The notes: a model not told the origin generated them from the sequence alone. A stretch of DNA of 64,000 bases from DASUNP01 sp035249305 (GCA_035249305.1 DATFGQ010000076.1:31007-95006); one strand, 5' to 3'; counted from the first letter of the stretch, positions 27,956-36,827 are shown. Numbers and translations are program-made.

Positions 27956-28003
27956 TTGCAAGTTCCGCGATTTGTGGTTAGCATGTCTAGTTTGATTCTA
28001 GAC
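27956..28003 (+). promoter_or_regulatory. Internal promoter of rbfA with start-site dyad
   Basis: -35 TTGCAA (27956-27961), 17-bp spacer, -10 TAGCAT (27979-27984). Directly downstream, over the expected transcription start, is the dyad GTCTAG-TTTGATT-CTAGAC (27985-28003), which could be an operator or a 5' hairpin. Confidence 0.45.
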
Positions 28004-28025
28004 TGAGATCGCGACCGGGGAACGT

Positions 28026-28427
28026 ATGACGGGAAGAAGGCCGGAGCGCCTGGCAGAGCAGATTAAAGAAGAGGTCAGCCTGATCATCGCTGGCGAAGTC
28101 GAAGACCCGCGCATAGGGTTCGTCACCGTCACCGAAGCGAAGCTCAGCGCCGACCTGCGCTACGCCAAGATATTCGTGAGCGTGCTCGGGACCGAAGACG
28201 AGGTCGCGGCGTCGCTTGCGGCGCTCAACCACGCGGCGGGCTTCATACGCCATCAGCTCGGGGCCGCTTTGAGGATCAGGCGCACGCCGGAAATACATTT
28301 CGTTTACGACGACACTGTCAAGACTGCCGCCCGGATCGAAGAGTTACTCAGCGAGGAGGTAGAAAAGGCGCAGGAACGAGAACGGGATCAGATCTCGGAT
28401 TCAGAAGATAAAGCCGAAGGCGGTTAA
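28026..28427 (+). CDS. rbfA: Ribosome-binding factor A
   Basis: 133 residues of the RbfA KH-type fold: RPERLAEQIKEEVSLIIAGEVEDPRIGFVTVT at the start, DLRYAKIFVSVLG and the conserved RIRRTPEIHFVYDD near the end. It binds the immature 30S subunit during cold adaptation and 16S 5'-end processing. It follows infB in the usual order, but truB, often next, is replaced by nrnA. Confidence 0.95.
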   Translation: MTGRRPERLAEQIKEEVSLIIAGEVEDPRIGFVTVTEAKLSADLRYAKIFVSVLGTEDEVAASLAALNHAAGFIRHQLGAALRIRRTPEIHFVYDDTVKTAARIEELLSEEVEKAQERERDQISDSEDKAEGG

Positions 28428-28485
28428 TCTTCTCTCTCAATCCGCATTCGGAAATGCGAGATCATACGGCGCCTCTTATTTGGCC

Positions 28486-29451
28486 ATGCTTAGTCAGGTT
28501 GTGGAACTCATAGAACAGAAAAACCGCTTCATGATAACTTCGCACATCCGCCCGGATGGCGACGGGCTCGGGTCGGGGCTTGCGCTCTACTGGATGCTGC
28601 GCAGCCTGGGCAAGGAGCCCGCGGTCGTGCTGCGCGACCGCGTACCGCCCTCCTACGGGGTGCTGCCGGGGGCCGACCTCGTAGTCGTGCAGCCGGACGT
28701 ATTTGAAAACTACGACGCGGCCTTCATCATAGAGTGCAGCGACGTAGACCGCCCCGGCCTGCCCTCGCTTAAAGACCAGTTCGTCGTCAACATAGACCAC
28801 CACTCCACGACGATGCCGTTCGGCGACATCAACTGGATAGACTCGACGGCCGCGGCCGTCGGCGAGATGATCTATAACCTCTCGAAGGCGCTCGGCGTCG
28901 AGGTGACCAAAGAGATAGCCGAGTGCATCTACACCGCGCTGCTCACGGACACGGGCAGCTTCCATTTCTCGAACACCACCGAGCGGACGCTGAAGATAGC
29001 CTCCGAGCTGGTGCGGCGCGGCGTGGAGCCCGCGCGCATATCGCAGGCGCTCTTTTACTCCAACCCGTTCTCTAAGGTCCGGCTGTTGGGGCTGGTGCTT
29101 TCGACCATCGAGCGCGACGAGAGCGGCCGCGTCGCCTGGGTCACGATGGACCGCGAGACTATGTACGAGGCCGACGCGAACGAAGAGGACTCCGACGGCA
29201 TAGTCAACCACGCGCTCTCGGTAGGCGAGGTCGAAGCCGTGGCCTTCTTTAAAGAGCTTTCGCCCGGCGTCTACCGCGTCAGCCTTCGGTCGAAGGGCAG
29301 GAACAACGTCGCCAAAGTCGCGGAGCTATTCGGCGGCGGCGGCCACCGCAACGCGGCCGGCTGCCGGATCGAGGGCGACCTTGAGCAGGTCAAACGGCGC
29401 GTGATCGAGGAGCTTCAAAACGTGATCGGCGTCCAGCCCGTCTCCGCCTAG
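28486..29451 (+). CDS. nrnA: DHH/DHHA1 phosphoesterase, NrnA-like oligoribonuclease
   Basis: 321 residues from the ATG at 28486; a TTG two codons upstream is in frame. It has the DHH-family motifs HIRPDGDGLGS, ECSDVDR and D104-H105-H106 (NIDHHST) for two metals, and the C-terminal DHHA1 motif GGGGHRNAAGC. NrnA degrades 2-5-nt RNAs and dephosphorylates pAp. Position after rbfA is conserved in many bacteria. It is the last gene of the rimP operon; a long hairpin lies 42 nt after its stop. Confidence 0.92.
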   Translation: MLSQVVELIEQKNRFMITSHIRPDGDGLGSGLALYWMLRSLGKEPAVVLRDRVPPSYGVLPGADLVVVQPDVFENYDAAFIIECSDVDRPGLPSLKDQFVVNIDHHSTTMPFGDINWIDSTAAAVGEMIYNLSKALGVEVTKEIAECIYTALLTDTGSFHFSNTTERTLKIASELVRRGVEPARISQALFYSNPFSKVRLLGLVLSTIERDESGRVAWVTMDRETMYEADANEEDSDGIVNHALSVGEVEAVAFFKELSPGVYRVSLRSKGRNNVAKVAELFGGGGHRNAAGCRIEGDLEQVKRRVIEELQNVIGVQPVSA

Positions 29452-29492
29452 GACAACCCACAAAAAAATCCCCGCCGGCAGTAATACAGTAG

Positions 29493-29538
29493 ACAGTTCG
29501 GCAACTTACCTTAAGGCGACAGGTGAGTGCCGAACTGT
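29493..29538 (+). other. Long intergenic hairpin after nrnA
   Basis: ACAGTTCGGCA (29493-29503), bulged A, CTTACCT, loop TAAGGCGAC, AGGTGAG, TGCCGAACTGT (29528-29538): an 11-bp stem plus a 7-bp stem with one G-U pair. No T-run follows, so it is not a standard intrinsic terminator. The rest of the 267-nt gap to the cytochrome gene shows nothing else I can name. Confidence 0.7.
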
Positions 29539-29718
29539 TTCGTGATAACGGGTTTGAAAAAGATTTGATGACTATTTGAAGAAGATTTGAAAGCCCTTTC
29601 AAGACTTTCCGGCAGCGCCTGTTTTAGCGTCGGCATGCTAGTTTTCCGCCTCAGTTCTCGCTTCAGTAACTAGAGGCAGCATCATTCAGATCATGCCGAT
29701 TACAACAGGAGGGCATTT

Positions 29719-31014
29719 ATGACGGAAAGATGTAGCTCATTGAGTACCGGCCATCGGATAAAGGCGATGGTCGCAACGGTTGCACTGATAATCTTTGCGT
29801 GGGGGCTCGGCTCCGAGCTGGTCGGCGCGGCAGGCTCGGAGCCGCCCGACAGCATCCCTAACAATCGGCCGTTTCAGAACCCCGGCGGGAAGGCCGCGAC
29901 CTTCAGCACGCAGGGCGCGGTCGATCTTACGGGCGAGTACTTCCAGCCACAGGGCACGAACGGCCGGAGCTGCGCCACGTGCCATACCCCGGAAGAGGCC
30001 TGGAGCATCAACCCCGGCACGCTCGAACGCCTCTTCGACGAAACGGGTGGCGCTCACCCGGTCTTCAACCTGCTCGACGCGAACAACCCGAACATGGACG
30101 TTTCGACGCCCGAGGCCCGCCGCGCCGCTTACAGCATGATGCTGAGTCGCGGCGTATTCCGCAGGGGCGGCGCACCGCGGCCTAACTCCGAGTGGGAGCT
30201 GATCGCGGTCGAAGACCCGCACGGGTTCGCGAGCCTCAACCGGCTCGTGCACTGGCGGCGATCAATGCCGACGATCAACTTCGCTCTGGGTAGCGCGACG
30301 GTCAATTGGGACGGCGGCAACACCGTCGGCATAGACCAGCACGCGGGGCTCGTCAACCAGGCCGCGCGCAACGTGACAGGCGGTCAGCAGGGGCCGCCCG
30401 CTCCTCCCGAAGTCATCGACGACATAGTCGCTTTCGAAGAATCGCTTTCGACGGCGCAGCTCATCGTGCCGGGCGTAGGGCGGCTTAATTCCGGCGGCGC
30501 GCGCGGCGGCCCGGAGGCGTTGTCGACGATGACAAAGACCGCGGGGCGGTTCGACCTGTTCGACGCGTGGGCCGATCACGGCAACCCCAGGCGCGCACAG
30601 ATCGCTCGCGGCCAGGAGCTGTTCAACAACGTCAACCCCGGCGGGCGCAGTTGTAACGCATGCCACAACTCTGCGAACAACGGGACCAACATCAACAACG
30701 CGCTGTTCGACGTACGCGCCGCGTCCGCAGAGGCGCGAACGCCGGACCTGCCGCTCTACACCTTCCGCAACAGGACTACGGGCGAGATACGCCAGTTGAC
30801 CGACGCGGGGCGCGGCAACATCACTGGGCTGTGGAATGACCTCGGCCGCTTCAAGACGCCGACGCTTCGCGCCCTGGCCGCGCGAGCGCCGTACTTTCAT
30901 AACGGGATCGCCGCGACGCTCGAAGACGTGGTGCGACACTACGAGACTCGCCTGGGCTTCGTCTTCACGGACCAGGAGCGGGCGGACCTTGTGGCGTTCT
31001 TGAACGCGCTGTAA
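29719..31014 (+). CDS. Dihaem cytochrome c peroxidase/MauG-like protein
   Basis: 431 residues behind a strong ribosome site (AGGAGG). The N-terminal hydrophobic segment (MVATVALIIFAWGLGSELVGAAG) is a signal peptide or anchor. Two haem-binding motifs, C85 (SCATCH) and C312 (SCNACH), place it in the bacterial dihaem cytochrome c peroxidase family; the tail GRFKTPTLRALAARAPYFHNG with YFHNG and a final helix is characteristic. It would act in the periplasm, reducing peroxide or oxidising a substrate. The region between the haems is longer than usual and contains a Gly-rich insert. A composite palindromic element begins 9 nt after the stop. Confidence 0.87.
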   Translation: MTERCSSLSTGHRIKAMVATVALIIFAWGLGSELVGAAGSEPPDSIPNNRPFQNPGGKAATFSTQGAVDLTGEYFQPQGTNGRSCATCHTPEEAWSINPGTLERLFDETGGAHPVFNLLDANNPNMDVSTPEARRAAYSMMLSRGVFRRGGAPRPNSEWELIAVEDPHGFASLNRLVHWRRSMPTINFALGSATVNWDGGNTVGIDQHAGLVNQAARNVTGGQQGPPAPPEVIDDIVAFEESLSTAQLIVPGVGRLNSGGARGGPEALSTMTKTAGRFDLFDAWADHGNPRRAQIARGQELFNNVNPGGRSCNACHNSANNGTNINNALFDVRAASAEARTPDLPLYTFRNRTTGEIRQLTDAGRGNITGLWNDLGRFKTPTLRALAARAPYFHNGIAATLEDVVRHYETRLGFVFTDQERADLVAFLNAL

Positions 31015-31022
31015 GAACGTAT

Positions 31023-31228
31023 CTGAAAGTCCCCGAAGGGGACATATTCAATAGCCAGGGGCACCGCCCCTGGAAACGGACCGTTAATAATGAGAAGCCC
31101 TGAAAGGGCGCGATACTTATACCGCCCTTTCAGGGCTTCGTCTCGTATGACGTATGACCCGGCGCGTTGCGCCGGGCTATTGAATCACGCCCTTTCAGGG
31201 CTTTTTCACACTTCTCAGAGACCCTCTT
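31023..31228. repeat. Composite palindromic element, copy 1
   Basis: Modules in order: GTCCCCGAAGGGGAC (31029-31043); ATTCAATAGCC (31046-31056); CCAGGGGC/GCCCCTGG palindrome; GAAGCCCTGAAAGGGCG...CGCCCTTTCAGGGCTTC; CCCGGCGC/GCGCCGGG palindrome; GGCTATTGAAT (31175-31185); GCCCTTTCAGGGCTTTTT. It starts 9 nt after the stop of the cytochrome gene. A second copy lies at 39741-39955 with the core reversed. No ORF; REP/BIME-like. Confidence 0.85.
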
Positions 31229-31248
31229 AGAACTCGGCGCAAAGCCGT

Positions 31249-32637
31249 TCAGGCGGGCGGAAGGGCTTTGCGCCATCCTTCTTCGAGCAGCCGTTTCATC
31301 TGCTCGACTGTCTTTCGGTAGCGCGGGTCGGCGGCCACGTTCTTCATCTCGTTGGGGTCTGACTGGTGGTCATAAAGCTCCGCGGGGTCGTCGCCCGCGG
31401 CTTCGATGTAGGCGTACCGCTCGGTCCTCACCGAACGAAAGAGCGGGCTCTTTTTCGACTTTATAGTCAGAGAGAAGACGGCCGACTTCCACGGGCGGGA
31501 CGGGTCCGCGAGCAGCGGGACGAAGCTCGTCCCTTCCAGCCCTTCCGGGGGCCGCAGCCCGCACAGATCCGCGAGCGTGGGGTAGAGGTCGACTAACTCG
31601 ACCAGGCGGCGCGAGCTCGCGCCCGTCCTACGGTTCGGCGCGACTACGATGAGCGGGACTCGGACCGACTCTTCGTAAAGCGTCTTCTTATCCCAGATGC
31701 CATGCTCGCCGAGATGATAGCCGTGGTCGCTTGTTAGTATGATTACGGTGCTGGCCGAAAGCCCTGCCCTGTCGACCTCGTCGAGTATCAACCCTATCTG
31801 CGCGTCTACGAACGACACGCAGGCGTAATAGCCCGCGCGCGACAGGCGTTTATCCTCGTCCGTAGTCTGATCCGCGGGGTCGGCCGCGGGCAGCGGGATA
31901 GTCTCAAGCGGGTAGAGGTCGAAATACTTCCTTGGCGCGTAGTAAGGCGCGTGCGGGCTGCTGAATCCCGCCGCGATAAAGAATGGCCTGTCCTTGTTTT
32001 GCTCTATCAGTTGAACGATCCGGCGCGCGACGCGGCCGTCATGCTCCTCTTCGTCCTTGTTGTCGGTCGCGCACCACCAGTGCCCCCCGCACTGACGCTC
32101 GGCGGGAACGCCGCCCACCTGCTCGGGCGATTCGAACACGTCCCACTTCGAAGTGTTGCGAACCCTGTCGTGCATAACCTTTCCCACGGCGGCGGTGAAA
32201 TACCCGTAGCGGCTGAAATGCTCGGGCAGGAATGCCGCGTCTTTCAGCTTCGAGCGCATCGGGTTCGAGTTCTTGAGCACGCCGGTCGTCTCGGGCCTGC
32301 GGCCGCTCATGAACGATGCGCGCGAAGGGTTGCAGAGCGAGAACTGAGCGTAGGCGCGATCGAAGCGCATGCCGCGCGACGCTAGGCGATCTATGTTCGG
32401 CGACTTGACCGTCGGGTGGCCGTAAGCGCCTAGGCTCGTGTTGAGGTCGTCGAGCGTAATCAATAAGACATTCAGTTTTGACGGGTCGCGCGGGCCTGCG
32501 TTGTCGCGATTGGGATTATCACGGTTCGAATTATCGAGGCTAGAACTAACCGGGTTAGGATTGTTGGCGCACCCCTGCGTGATAGCGAGCGTCGCGGCCA
32601 GCAAGATGGTCAGGAGCCTGAGCCTACTGTCAGCCAT
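31249..32637 (-). CDS. Lipoprotein sulfatase (iduronate-2-sulfatase-like)
   Basis: 462 residues of the type I sulfatase/alkaline phosphatase fold. The signal peptide ends in a lipobox (AITQGC, C23), followed by an Asn/Asp/Pro/Arg low-complexity linker. C102 in SLCNPSRASFMSGR is the C-x-P-S-R cysteine converted to formylglycine. Metal-binding residues appear in LITLDDLN and SDHGYHLGEHG. Overall similarity is to the iduronate-2-sulfatase group, but the substrate (a sulfated polysaccharide or other ester) is not determined. The preceding gene encodes its likely activating enzyme and overlaps it by 8 nt. Confidence 0.88.
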   Translation of the reverse strand: MADSRLRLLTILLAATLAITQGCANNPNPVSSSLDNSNRDNPNRDNAGPRDPSKLNVLLITLDDLNTSLGAYGHPTVKSPNIDRLASRGMRFDRAYAQFSLCNPSRASFMSGRRPETTGVLKNSNPMRSKLKDAAFLPEHFSRYGYFTAAVGKVMHDRVRNTSKWDVFESPEQVGGVPAERQCGGHWWCATDNKDEEEHDGRVARRIVQLIEQNKDRPFFIAAGFSSPHAPYYAPRKYFDLYPLETIPLPAADPADQTTDEDKRLSRAGYYACVSFVDAQIGLILDEVDRAGLSASTVIILTSDHGYHLGEHGIWDKKTLYEESVRVPLIVVAPNRRTGASSRRLVELVDLYPTLADLCGLRPPEGLEGTSFVPLLADPSRPWKSAVFSLTIKSKKSPLFRSVRTERYAYIEAAGDDPAELYDHQSDPNEMKNVAADPRYRKTVEQMKRLLEEGWRKALPPA

Positions 32638-33571
32638 TCCCGCCGCTCCGCGCGCAGCGAAAGCCCAGGTTGTTCATGGCGCTTTCGGCGCTGCTGTGGC
32701 TGCGCGCGGCGACGCGATAGCCCTGGCAATAATTCTCCGCGCACATCCACGAGCCCCCGCGCGTTACCCGCTCCGCTCCCTTGGCCGGCCCCGCGGGATT
32801 CAGCTTAGGACTTGTGCGGTAATAATTCTCGTCGAACCAGTCCGCGCACCACTCCCAGACGTTGCCCGCCATGTCGTAGAGCCCGTACCCGTTCGGCGCG
32901 AACGCGCCCACGGGCGCGCGGCCACGGTAGCCGTCCTCCGCCGTGTCGGTCGCGGGGAATTCGCCTTGCCACCAGTTCGCAAGCCACTTCTCTTGCGGGC
33001 GCAGCTCGTCGCTCCAGGCGTATTTCTTGCCCGCCAATCCCCCGCGCGCGGCGTACTCCCATTCGGCCTCCGTGGGCAGGCGCTTGCCGGCCCAGCGCGC
33101 GTAAGCCGTGGCGTCGTTGTATGAAACCTGTGTTACAGGCTCCGTCTCGCGGGCCTTCGAGCCAGGTCCTTCGGGGTGACGCCAGTCTGAGCCGCCGGTT
33201 GCCCGCCACTCGCCCGATTGCACGTCGAAGACCGCCGACCACCCGAAGCGTTCGGCATCGGTCACGTAGCCGGTCGCTTCGACAAACTTTGCGAACTCGC
33301 CGACGGTGACTTCGTGTTTATCGATCCAGAAAGGCTCTAGCGTAATCTCATGCACCGGCCCTTCAAACGCGAAGCCGTCGCCTGTGCCCATCCTGAAGCT
33401 GCCGCCGCGGATGAAGATCATATCCGCGACGATCTTTTCAGGCTCCGCGGCGGGATGTGAAGCCGGTCGTGAAGCGCTCGCGTTACAAGCGGCGGAGGCT
33501 AACAGGGCGGTTGAACAGAGCAGGAAGGGGAGAATTATTCTCAATCTCTGTTTCCATATTAAGCAGGCCAT
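32630..33571 (-). CDS. Formylglycine-generating enzyme (SUMF1/FGE family), predicted lipoprotein
   Basis: 313 residues from the ATG at 33571; a longer in-frame TTG start would be encoded by a repeat. The N-terminus is a signal peptide with a lipobox-like LASAAC. The FGE-sulfatase domain fills the rest: FIRGGSFRMGTG, PVTQVSYNDATAYARWAGKRLPTEAEWEYAARGG, NVWEWCADWF. The copper-binding catalytic pair of aerobic FGE is present as C277 and C282 (GGSWMCAENYCQGYRVAAR), so it should oxidise the sulfatase Cys to formylglycine, unlike the many Cys-less members. The 8-nt overlap with the sulfatase gene indicates a dedicated enzyme-substrate pair. Confidence 0.85.
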   Translation of the reverse strand: MACLIWKQRLRIILPFLLCSTALLASAACNASASRPASHPAAEPEKIVADMIFIRGGSFRMGTGDGFAFEGPVHEITLEPFWIDKHEVTVGEFAKFVEATGYVTDAERFGWSAVFDVQSGEWRATGGSDWRHPEGPGSKARETEPVTQVSYNDATAYARWAGKRLPTEAEWEYAARGGLAGKKYAWSDELRPQEKWLANWWQGEFPATDTAEDGYRGRAPVGAFAPNGYGLYDMAGNVWEWCADWFDENYYRTSPKLNPAGPAKGAERVTRGGSWMCAENYCQGYRVAARSHSSAESAMNNLGFRCARSGGNG

Positions 33572-33590
33572 CAGGAAGAATCTTTGTTCA

Positions 33591-33631
33591 ACGCAAAGTC
33601 CGCAAAGTACCGCAAAGCTCGCAAAGTTTCT
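33591..33631. repeat. Tandem CGCAAAGT repeat
   Basis: Four CGCAAAG(T/C) units with a 9-10 bp period between the kinase stop and the FGE gene. A longer reading of the FGE gene would translate it into a Cys/Phe-rich stretch, which speaks against that start. Confidence 0.7.
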
Positions 33632-33642
33632 TAGGCGCAAGA

Positions 33643-36156
33643 CTAACCCTGTTCGCTACTGGCTTGCTGCCGGTTCGCCGCCTCGGTGAGCTGTTCCCAC
33701 TTCGCCTTCAGCTTTTCGAGTATCGCCTTGTAGCGCGGCTCTTCGCGCATGCCGTCCCAGTTCGGGTCCGTGGAAAACCATGGGTAGTTTTCGTTACCTA
33801 TCGAGATCGCTTGCTCCAGCCACCGGATAGCTTCGTCGGGCATCTCGGCCAGGGCGTAGACGGAGGCGAGCCAGTAAGCCCCATCCTGGTCCGCGCGGCA
33901 GGTCTCTATCACGCGGTCGTCGATCAGGTCGAAAGCGCGCTCGCGCTCGCCGCGCGCAAGGTAGCAATAGGCCAGAAAATTCTTGAACGTGTAAAGCCCC
34001 GGATGTTTCGCCAGGGTTTCTTCAAGCATCATCGTCGCCTTTTCGATCTCGCCCTGGTAGTAGGGTATCATCGAGCCGTATGTGTGGAGCAGCGGGTGGT
34101 TCGGCTCGAAGGCCAGCCCCTTGGCGATCTCCGCCTCGGCCTTCGCGAACTCGCGCTGGTACTTGTAGATTCGCGAGCGGTTGTAACAGCCGATCACGAC
34201 GTCCGTAGGGTTGATCTTGAGCAGCCGGTCCCACGCCTCAAGCGCGCGGTCGTACCGGCCCGACAGGCGGTAGACGTACTGCGCCGCGAAATGGACCGAC
34301 GGCTCGTTGGGCGCAAGCTTCAGCAGCCGCCTTATCTCCCTCTGCGCGATGTCGCTCCTCCCATCGAACAGGTCTATGAAGACGAGGCTTACGCGCGGCT
34401 CGATCAGCTTAGAATCGAGCTCTAGCGCGCGGTCGAACGCTGCCTTCGCTTTCGCGTAGTTCTCGATGCCGCCCATCCCCTTCAGCACGTAGTTGAGGTA
34501 GCACATGCCGAGCCCGCTGTGCGCGAGCGCGAAGTTCTGGTCGAGGTCCGTAGCCTGCTCGAACATCCCTATGGCCGACTCCAGGTCCACGGCGTCGAGC
34601 GTCTGCGTGATGAACTTGTAGAGCAGCGTGCGGCCCTTCAGATAATTCTCGTAAGCCTCGGCGTCTTCGGTCGGTGCCTTCTTAACGAGCCGCTCCTGCT
34701 CGGCCGTGCTCGTCCGGACGCGAAGGCCTTCGACTATCTTGTGCGATATGGTGTCCTGGACCGTGATTATGTCGCGCGAGTCGACGTCGATCTTCTCGCT
34801 CCAGACGATCTCGCCCGACCCCGTATCGACAAGCTGCGGCGTGACGCGGAAGCGGTCGCCGCCTTTGATGTAGCCGCCGATCAGCACGGCGTCGACGGCC
34901 AACTGTGTGCCGACCATCCGCGGGTCCACGTCCTTGTTCTGGTACTGAGCTATGTAAGACGAAGGGCGCACGACGAGGTCACGTAACTGCGCGAGCTCCG
35001 TGATGACGCTGTCGGCCAGGCTGAAGCCGTAAAAATCGTCCGCGGGATTGCCCGAGAGGTTCTTGAACGGCAGTATCGCGATCGCCTTCTTATCGCGCGA
35101 CTGCCACATCGAAGGGGTTATGTCGGGCGTGACCGAAGCCGAGCCGGCGCTGGTGGTGTCTTCCTTCGCCGCCGAGCCAGATTGCGAAGGCCCTGTGTTG
35201 AAAGTGCGCTGGACCCAGATCGCCATGCGGTCGAGCAGGTTCCTCCCCTTCTCCGGCCGCTTCGACGCCTGCATCGAAGCCGACTTGTCGGTCGGTATGA
35301 CACCCTGCTGCGCGTAGTGCGAGCGGACGAGCGAGCGCAGGTCTTCCAACAGCAGGTCGGCCGACTGGTATCGGGCCTCGCGGTCTTTAGCCAGCACCTT
35401 TGAGATGACCTGCTGGAGCCTGGGCGGGTAGCCCTCTCCGAGCGGCGTCGGGTCATCATGCATGACCGAGTGCATCACGTCTACGGACGATTTGCCGCGG
35501 AACGGCAGACGGCCGGTCAGCATCTCGTACATCACCACGCCCAGCGAGAAGAGGTCCGACCGCGCGTCGGCGCGCTCGCCTTTCGCCTGCTCGGGCGACA
35601 TGTAGCTGGCCGTGCCGAACGGGGTCCCGACCTGCGTCAGCTCTATCGTGTGGCCGCTTGCCGAGTCCGAATGCGACTCGACCTGCTTCATGAGCTTCGC
35701 CAGCCCGAAGTCGAGAATCTTTAACTGGCTCCGCTCGTTGAGCATTATGTTCGACGACTTGATGTCGCGGTGGAGCACGTTACGGCGGTGCGCTTCGGCG
35801 AGCGCGTCTATGAGCTGTAGGCAGAATTCAAGCGCCTGATCGAGCGGGAGCGGGCGGTTGCTTATGAACTTCTTGAGCGTCTTCCCGTCGACGTACTGCA
35901 TGACGAAAAAGAGCACGTCTTCGGCCTCGTTTATCTCGTAGACGGTGCAGATGTTCGGGTGGTCTATGGCCGAGGCGGCGCGGGCCTCGCGCAAAAAGCG
36001 CGTGCGGGCCTTTTCGTCGCCCACCAGGTCGGCGGCCAGGACCTTTATGGCGACCATTCGATGAAGCTTGGTGTCTTCGGCCTTGTAGACCACACCCATA
36101 CCGCCTTTGCCTATCTCTTTCAGAATGCGGTAATGAAGTATGGTTCTTCCGACCAT
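33643..36156 (-). CDS. Ser/Thr protein kinase with TolB/FlgO-like domain and TPRs
   Basis: 837 residues. An N-terminal PknB-type kinase domain (about 10-270) has the Gly loop GKGGMG (16-21), K38 (VAIKV), HRDIKSSN and DFG motifs. A Ser/Thr-rich linker leads to a TolB/FlgO-like N-domain (about 355-510, KAIAILPFKNLSGNPADDFYG). A C-terminal array of TPRs (about 515-830) follows. No clear transmembrane segment is visible, so the protein is probably cytoplasmic. This architecture is very common in Acidobacteriota; the stimulus and targets are unknown. It is transcribed from its own promoter toward the FGE-sulfatase pair, but the 71-nt gap and the repeat leave co-transcription open. Confidence 0.9.
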   Translation of the reverse strand: MVGRTILHYRILKEIGKGGMGVVYKAEDTKLHRMVAIKVLAADLVGDEKARTRFLREARAASAIDHPNICTVYEINEAEDVLFFVMQYVDGKTLKKFISNRPLPLDQALEFCLQLIDALAEAHRRNVLHRDIKSSNIMLNERSQLKILDFGLAKLMKQVESHSDSASGHTIELTQVGTPFGTASYMSPEQAKGERADARSDLFSLGVVMYEMLTGRLPFRGKSSVDVMHSVMHDDPTPLGEGYPPRLQQVISKVLAKDREARYQSADLLLEDLRSLVRSHYAQQGVIPTDKSASMQASKRPEKGRNLLDRMAIWVQRTFNTGPSQSGSAAKEDTTSAGSASVTPDITPSMWQSRDKKAIAILPFKNLSGNPADDFYGFSLADSVITELAQLRDLVVRPSSYIAQYQNKDVDPRMVGTQLAVDAVLIGGYIKGGDRFRVTPQLVDTGSGEIVWSEKIDVDSRDIITVQDTISHKIVEGLRVRTSTAEQERLVKKAPTEDAEAYENYLKGRTLLYKFITQTLDAVDLESAIGMFEQATDLDQNFALAHSGLGMCYLNYVLKGMGGIENYAKAKAAFDRALELDSKLIEPRVSLVFIDLFDGRSDIAQREIRRLLKLAPNEPSVHFAAQYVYRLSGRYDRALEAWDRLLKINPTDVVIGCYNRSRIYKYQREFAKAEAEIAKGLAFEPNHPLLHTYGSMIPYYQGEIEKATMMLEETLAKHPGLYTFKNFLAYCYLARGERERAFDLIDDRVIETCRADQDGAYWLASVYALAEMPDEAIRWLEQAISIGNENYPWFSTDPNWDGMREEPRYKAILEKLKAKWEQLTEAANRQQASSEQG

Positions 36157-36187
36157 GAATATTGACCTGAGCTTAACGCCTGAGTTG

Positions 36188-36215
36188 ATTATACACTCGT
36201 CAAGTTCCAGGGCAA
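36188..36215 (-). promoter_or_regulatory. Promoter of the Ser/Thr kinase gene
   Basis: Minus strand: -35 TTGCCC (36215-36210), 16-bp spacer, -10 TATAAT (36193-36188), about 30 nt before the ATG. Confidence 0.65.
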
Positions 36216-36243
36216 AACAACATTAACGGGGGAGTGAGAATCA

Positions 36244-36666
36244 TCAGTTCTCGTCGAACTTTGGCTTAGCGTTGCTGACCTTTCTGTACGTCCCGTCGGC
36301 CGTGACGTTGTGGCCGAAGCCGCAAGCGAAGTCTCCGCCCTCCTGCAAGACGACCAGCTTGTTCGGCAGGAACTTCAGCGTGATCTTGCAGCCTTCGGTG
36401 TCGGGCGGCGCGAAGGTCGCTACGTCGAAGTCAATGCGCGCTTCGCCCTGCGCGTAGCCCATGTTCGGACTGCCCGAGGCCGTGATGTAGACGCCGTCGA
36501 ACTGCACTTTCAGCCTGTTATTGCCCAGCGCCAGAATCTTGAACGTGTTTTTGCCTGAGCGGTAGGTGCCGTTGGCCTGAGCCGCCGTGACGACCCTGCC
36601 GCCCTGCGCCTGCGCGGACGCGCAGAGAGCCAATAGGGTGAGGATTAAGAATAGCCTTTTTTTCAT
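36244..36666 (-). CDS. Small secreted hypothetical protein
   Basis: 140 residues with a clear signal peptide (MKKRLFLILTLLALCASAQA, cleavage near residue 21). The mature part is about 120 residues, beta-rich, with two cysteines (EGCKITL and FACGFGH) that could form a disulfide. Repeated NGTYR / DGTYRK phrases near both ends suggest a lipocalin-like or small barrel fold, but I do not recognise the family. It has its own promoter and is divergent from uvrA. Confidence 0.7.
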   Translation of the reverse strand: MKKRLFLILTLLALCASAQAQGGRVVTAAQANGTYRSGKNTFKILALGNNRLKVQFDGVYITASGSPNMGYAQGEARIDFDVATFAPPDTEGCKITLKFLPNKLVVLQEGGDFACGFGHNVTADGTYRKVSNAKPKFDEN

Positions 36667-36695
36667 AACCTGCTCCGCCCGTTCGGGCGACGCTC

Positions 36696-36724
36696 AGTAT
36701 CACACCTTCGCGGGCTTGGCGCAA
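36696..36724 (-). promoter_or_regulatory. Promoter of the small secreted protein gene
   Basis: Minus strand: -35 TTGCGC (36724-36719), 17-bp spacer, extended -10 TGTGATACT (core 36701-36696); a GCCCG/CGGGC hairpin lies in the short leader. Confidence 0.5.
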
Positions 36725-36827
36725 GGGCGCGGCCCGGCGTCGCGCGACAGATAATCCCAGCCCTCGCAATAGGTATGCTATTTTGCAAGAAAGATTACAC
36801 GGGTTTTGCGCGGCCGCCCCGCCCTGG

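Noticed and set aside
29493..29538. Integron attC site or tRNA-like structure
   Set aside because: No GTTRRRY/RYYYAAC core sites, no acceptor or T-loop sequence; only a bulged hairpin.
33572..33640. Extended N-terminus of the FGE (TTG start at 33640)
   Set aside because: The extra residues are encoded by a CGCAAAGT tandem repeat and have no ribosome site; the shorter form begins with a clear signal peptide.
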